Shown one piece after another: positions 63,195 through 64,000 of a stretch of 64,000 nt of DNA. Location of the stretch: contig NZ_JAJATW010000018.1 in NCBI RefSeq assembly GCF_020532605.1, forward strand, positions 1 through 64,000, read 5' to 3'. Numbering within the stretch: position 1 is the first letter of the stretch; every line of letters starts with the position of its first letter. The position numbers and the translations under genes are program-made. The notes under the pieces are model-generated. The model was given only the letters and a program-made list of their open reading frames with translations, did no database searches and was not told the origin of the DNA. The DNA is from Marinomonas algarum. Its GTDB lineage: Bacteria; Pseudomonadota; Gammaproteobacteria; Pseudomonadales; Marinomonadaceae.

Positions 63195-64000
63195 ATGGAA
63201 AAGACTTACCAACCTCAAAGTATTGAACAGCCTATTTATCAACGTTGGGAGGAGGCGGGTTGTTTTGCGCCTCAGGGCAACGGCACTCCCTTTTCAATTA
63301 TGATACCGCCCCCTAATGTGACCGGTAGTTTACACATGGGTCATGCGTTTCAGCATACCTTAATGGACGCCATGATTCGTCGTGAGCGTATGAAAGGTAG
63401 CCGCACATTATGGCAGCCAGGCAGTGACCATGCGGGTATCGCCACGCAAATGGTGGTCGAGCGTCAGCTTGCTGCACAAAATGTCACGCGCCATGAGCTA
63501 GGTCGTGAGAAATTCCTTGAAAAAGTATGGGAATGGAAAGACCAATCAGGTGGCACTATTTCAGATCAAATGCGCGTCCTTGGTGATTCGGTTGACTGGC
63601 AAAAAGAGCGCTTCACGATGGATCCAGGTATGTCGGCCGCGGTGCAAGACGTGTTTGTGCGTCTGTATGATGAAGGCATCATTTACCGTGGTCAGCGTCT
63701 CGTAAACTGGGACCCTGTTTTGCACACAGCGATTTCTGATCTTGAGGTGGTATCTGAAGAAGAAAACGGTTTCATGTGGTACTTCCGTTACCCGCTTGCC
63801 GATGGTGTTAAAACAGCCGATGGTAAGGATCACATCGTTGTTGCAACGACTCGCCCAGAAACCATGTTTGGTGATGCGGCGGTTGCGGTTGCACTGGATG
63901 ATGAACGCTTTACCGATCTAGTCGGTAAATTCGTTGAATTACCTTTGGTTGGTCGTCGTATTCCCATTGTGGCGGATGAGTACGTTGATAAAGAGTTTGG
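63195..64000 (+). CDS. valS: Valyl-tRNA synthetase (5' part, truncated by the window end)
   Basis: The first 268 residues of a class I aminoacyl-tRNA synthetase run open to the last base. The start [22 protein letters not shown] is typical. The HIGH-type motif is [15 protein letters not shown] (about 38-52), followed by [21 protein letters not shown], which is specific to ValRS, and [17 protein letters not shown] and [15 protein letters not shown], which open the editing domain. The KMSKS motif and the tRNA-binding domain lie beyond the window. Confidence 0.97.
   Translation, partial: MEKTYQPQSIEQPIYQRWEEAGCFAPQGNGTPFSIMIPPPNVTGSLHMGHAFQHTLMDAMIRRERMKGSRTLWQPGSDHAGIATQMVVERQLAAQNVTRHELGREKFLEKVWEWKDQSGGTISDQMRVLGDSVDWQKERFTMDPGMSAAVQDVFVRLYDEGIIYRGQRLVNWDPVLHTAISDLEVVSEEENGFMWYFRYPLADGVKTADGKDHIVVATTRPETMFGDAAVAVALDDERFTDLVGKFVELPLVGRRIPIVADEYVDKEF

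Overview
The window reads as chromosome from a marine gammaproteobacterium of the Oceanospirillales type, most like Marinomonas. This is inferred from recognised gene orders (pcnB-folK-panB-panC-pgi, lptF-lptG/pepA/valS, carA-carB-greA), moderate GC and long signalling proteins. I could run no database search, so the genus is only a judgement. No rRNA, tRNA, CRISPR array, prophage or replication origin was seen.

Layout. 1-1.3 kb: an IS5-type element that cut an unknown gene. 1.3-8 kb: an orphan periplasmic binding protein and two large c-di-GMP phosphodiesterase-type sensors, one with a predicted haem PAS domain. 8-13.3 kb: two drug exporters and an exbB-exbD-exbD-tonB energy-transduction operon. 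13.3-19.1 kb: mltA, a DnaJ-like protein, a membrane zinc peptidase, a CBM48 protein, a bifunctional OlsF-type ornithine-lipid synthase and several small proteins. 19.2-27.4 kb: an ECF sigma/ChrR pair divergent from an eight-gene lipid-modifying operon (NTF2-like, SDR, flavin oxidase, DUF1365, Cfa-type methyltransferase, DUF2878, exported protein, DUF3833 lipoprotein); both sides carry matching candidate promoters. 27.5-41.5 kb: rlmF, plsC, a GTPase/membrane-protein pair, a chemoreceptor, thiL-pgpA, a toxin-antitoxin pair, an amino-acid transporter lacking its ATPase, and a holD-like gene with rimI. 41.5-48.4 kb: yajL, carA-carB-greA, lplA. 48.5-57.3 kb (minus strand): dksA, gluQRS, a sigma-54 activator, a 590-base gene-free gap, then pcnB-folK-panB-panC-pgi. 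57.4-64 kb: an aminotransferase, lptG/lptF, pepA, an acidic protein and the start of valS.

Most notable point. The gap between the sigma-54 activator and pcnB is where Pseudomonas keeps the Hfq/Crc-titrating RNA CrcZ, between cbrB and pcnB. Here the gap has two GTAACA sites, a correctly spaced sigma-54 promoter, A-rich hairpin loops with AAnAAnAA motifs and a terminator-like hairpin, all on the strand expected for a CrcZ-like RNA. The partner sensor kinase CbrA is absent from this locus, and the activator's receiver domain looks degenerate. This suggests a carbon-control RNA module outside Pseudomonas with altered input.

Other connected themes are c-di-GMP signalling, envelope lipid remodelling under a singlet-oxygen-type sigma factor, and TonB energisation with one ExbD paralogue lacking the essential membrane aspartate.
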